From Cyanobacteria bacterium FACHB-DQ100 (lineage in GTDB: Bacteria; Cyanobacteriota; Cyanobacteriia; Leptolyngbyales; Leptolyngbyaceae): a stretch of 64,000 bases of DNA. The stretch is taken from positions 124,001-188,000 of the forward strand of contig JACJNW010000039.1 of NCBI GenBank assembly GCA_014695195.1, written 5' to 3'. Positions 62,376 to 64,000 of the stretch are shown piece by piece. The notes below the pieces were generated by a model. It searched no databases. It was not told the DNA's origin and was given only the letters and a program-made list of their open reading frames with translations. A program made the position numbers and the translations under genes. Position 1 is the first letter of the stretch. Each line of letters begins with the position of its first letter.

Positions 62376-62400
62376 GTTTACTTGCCCTTCCCTACACCTC

Positions 62401-62429
62401 ATAATGGCAAATCATTTTGAAACTGTCAA
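62401..62429 (-). promoter_or_regulatory. Promoter of the three-gene operon
   Basis: On the minus strand TTGACA (62429-62424) is separated by 17 bases from CATTAT (62406-62401), a strong sigma-70-type pair. It lies directly upstream of ATG 62375, which carries GGGAAGGG upstream. Confidence 0.7.
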
Positions 62430-62731
62430 TAGTGTCTTACGTTTTTTACATTTTAAGTCTAAACCAGAGAATCAGCAAGGATTGTAGGGTATCTTGCTTT
62501 GCGTAGAATAGATGGTTTGCGCTAGATGGGTACTGCGTGCCAACCGAGAACACTCAGGTTGCTGCCCTCACCGATAACCTAAGCAGCTCAACTCTTTTTT
62601 AGACAGATTTGATCCGCCTTATTCTGTCTAACTCCTCTAATTCAGGGTTTCATACGGCTTTTCGTCTGGATAAAACTCTGAATCGGGATGATATGTAGAA
62701 TTTTGTCTGTATATCACTCCGAAATGGGCAG
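62430..62731. other. Intergenic region with inverted repeats
   Basis: About 300 bases without a gene. Three successive imperfect inverted repeats are listed separately. On the minus strand the amidohydrolase gene ends at 62732, so this region also contains its transcript end; no T-rich terminator was seen. Confidence 0.4.
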
Positions 62732-62749
62732 CTATGTAGACGAAATTCT
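62600..62749. repeat. Cluster of three imperfect inverted repeats
   Basis: TAGACAGA (62600-62607)/TCTGTCTA (62623-62630); TTCAGGGTTT (62641-62650)/AAACTCTGAA (62673-62682) with one mismatch; and AGAATTTTGTCT (62697-62708)/AGACGAAATTCT (62738-62749) with one mismatch. The last spans the end of the amidohydrolase gene. Confidence 0.6.
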
Positions 62750-64000
62750 GTTTTCAAGTAAATTATCCAACTCGGTATAGCTGGGTAAGGTCGTGTCGAT
62801 CGCTTTTCCGTTTCTCAACACAATCCGATCGTGCTGCGATCGCGACAATAACTCCCGATAATTCCGCCCCTTAAATAACACCAAATCCGTAGGCAAACCC
62901 ACTCCAATTCGTCCCACTTTCGGCAAATTCATTAAATCCGCAGGCGTAGAAGTTATTGCCTTTGCCCAATTCCCAAAGGGATGATCTAACTGAGCAATTT
63001 TCACCGATTGGCTAAACACTTCTAACGCATCGTGATCACCATACGCATGAAACGGATCGCGGCAATTATCTGAAGCAATCGCCACCGGAACTTCTGCTTG
63101 TTTCAACTCATGTAATAATGTGACTCCGCGCCATCTTGGAGTTTTTCCGGGTCGTCTTCCTTGTAGGTAAAGATTGCACATCGGGAGACTAACAATCCCG
63201 ATTCCAGCTTCTTTTACGAGTGCGATCGTTCTATCTGCCTCGGTATCTTCTTGAACTGCCAAACTACAACAATGACCGCAAACAACTTTGCCCTGATATT
63301 CATGTCGAATTGCGGCTTCTGCGACTCGACGTAAGGTATCTGAGTTTGGATCATCGTTCTCATCCGCGTGAAAATCTAAATTCAAGTTCCGTTCTTTCGC
63401 GAGTGAAAAGACGCGATCGATCTGTTGATCAATCTCAGGATTAATGAACGTCACTCCGCCTAAAACTCCAGCAGATTCTGCGACTAAATCTGCAAGTTTT
63501 TCTCCTTCAGGTGTTAGAAAATAATCTAATGAAACCAGACAAACGCCTTGTAAAATAATTCGATCTGCCCATTTCTGCCGCAACTCTCGAAACACTTCAA
63601 AACTGATCGTGCCTTGTTTACCTGCTGAATCTAAATGTGTCCGAATCGCTTTCGTCCCATGAGCATAGCTACACTTCAGACCAAACTCCATGCGACGATA
63701 CACATCTTCCGCATCCCAATTCTTCTCCGAATCTGCGCGGACTGTCGCGAGTGCGCTCTCAAAGGTTCCATCTGGATTTGCTGCCCGATTCCAAATATGT
63801 CCCTTGTCTAAATGCGTATGCAAATCTACAAAACACGCCCAAACCATTCCACCCTGCAAATCGATCGACGCAACCCCAGCATTGCTCTGAGTTCCCGTAG
63901 GAACGATCGCAGCAATCACACCCTCAACAATCTCTAAATCGACGTTTAGCAACTGATCTGATGCCTTCTGCGTCGTCCACAGTTCCTCACCCACCAGCAA
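62732..64000 (-). CDS. Cytosine-deaminase-like amidohydrolase, 5'-truncated by window edge
   Basis: Amidohydrolase of the CodA type, which deaminates cytosine or a related base or pterin. About 422 residues are visible; the frame is open through the right edge and the true start is probably outside the window. Metal ligands appear as HTHLDKGH, HADENDD, CGHCCSLA and SDNCRDPF, the usual His/His...His...Asp set. Cytosine deaminase is the likeliest reading, but related amidohydrolases cannot be excluded. Confidence 0.85.
   Translation of the reverse strand: MLVGEELWTTQKASDQLLNVDLEIVEGVIAAIVPTGTQSNAGVASIDLQGGMVWACFVDLHTHLDKGHIWNRAANPDGTFESALATVRADSEKNWDAEDVYRRMEFGLKCSYAHGTKAIRTHLDSAGKQGTISFEVFRELRQKWADRIILQGVCLVSLDYFLTPEGEKLADLVAESAGVLGGVTFINPEIDQQIDRVFSLAKERNLNLDFHADENDDPNSDTLRRVAEAAIRHEYQGKVVCGHCCSLAVQEDTEADRTIALVKEAGIGIVSLPMCNLYLQGRRPGKTPRWRGVTLLHELKQAEVPVAIASDNCRDPFHAYGDHDALEVFSQSVKIAQLDHPFGNWAKAITSTPADLMNLPKVGRIGVGLPTDLVLFKGRNYRELLSRSQHDRIVLRNGKAIDTTLPSYTELDNLLENRISST

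Overview
The window is a 64 kb piece of a cyanobacterial chromosome, most likely from a filamentous or Leptolyngbya-like lineage. The evidence is the allophycocyanin operon at the left edge, the Rieske/cytochrome f operon petCA, a Psb34-like photosystem II assembly protein, SipA, a CcaA-type carbonic anhydrase, an InrS-type nickel sensor, DUF3067 and DUF1997 proteins, and the very frequent HIP1 octamer GCGATCGC. Most of the window is ordinary chromosomal background. No rRNA, tRNA, CRISPR array or intact insertion sequence was seen.

Layout. 1-1520: 3' end of apcA, then apcB and apcC with a strong terminator. 1550-2830: an AT-richer patch with an unknown protein, a small conserved protein of uncertain start, a truncated BchH/CobN-like fragment and a 54-residue four-cysteine protein. 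3149-7373: a four-gene carbohydrate ABC importer. 7409-9205: a PAS histidine kinase. 9326-13655: a large PstS-like/DUF4912 membrane protein followed by a beta carbonic anhydrase. 13714-20659 (minus strand): a membrane protein, an agmatinase-family ureohydrolase, leuS, an SLH protein, an isomerase-only GlmS homologue overlapping a small HNH nuclease gene, and DUF3067. 20923-25033: petC-petA, csbD (minus) and uvrB. 25065-34734 (minus): TPR, Uma2, alpha/beta hydrolase, argB, a large TPR protein, psb34, an HNH nuclease pair, thiG, thiO and a ferredoxin. 34857-45202: cimA, a bile-acid-symporter pseudogene, a PP2C phosphatase, gatB, a phosphodiesterase-like protein, DUF1997, an SDR protein, and a PAS protein with a histidine kinase. 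45199-50651: inrS, hhoA, rnz, sipA, a Uma2 pseudogene and thiC under a TPP riboswitch. 50992-56382: a divergent sucrose synthase and a fused GH65 disaccharide phosphorylase/beta-phosphoglucomutase. 56454-59619: two exported proteins and hisS. 59697-62375: a HIP1-free island with a toxin remnant, an attC-like repeat, a Phd/VapC pair and an unrecognised three-gene operon. 62732-64000: a cytosine-deaminase-like amidohydrolase that runs off the right edge.

How genes connect. The importer at 3149-7373 and the sucrose synthase/GH65-PGM pair suggest disaccharide uptake and turnover. thiO, thiG and thiC supply the thiazole and pyrimidine halves of thiamin. The most unusual locus is the operon at 60602-62375. 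It encodes an internally duplicated Phd-like protein, a protein with a possible RelE/HigB-like N-terminus and winged-helix C-terminus, and a PD-(D/E)xK nuclease-like protein. It sits beside a canonical toxin-antitoxin pair and a cassette-like repeat. A second point of interest is that the sucrose synthase homologue has lost residues of its nucleotide-sugar site while keeping the sucrose-side histidines.
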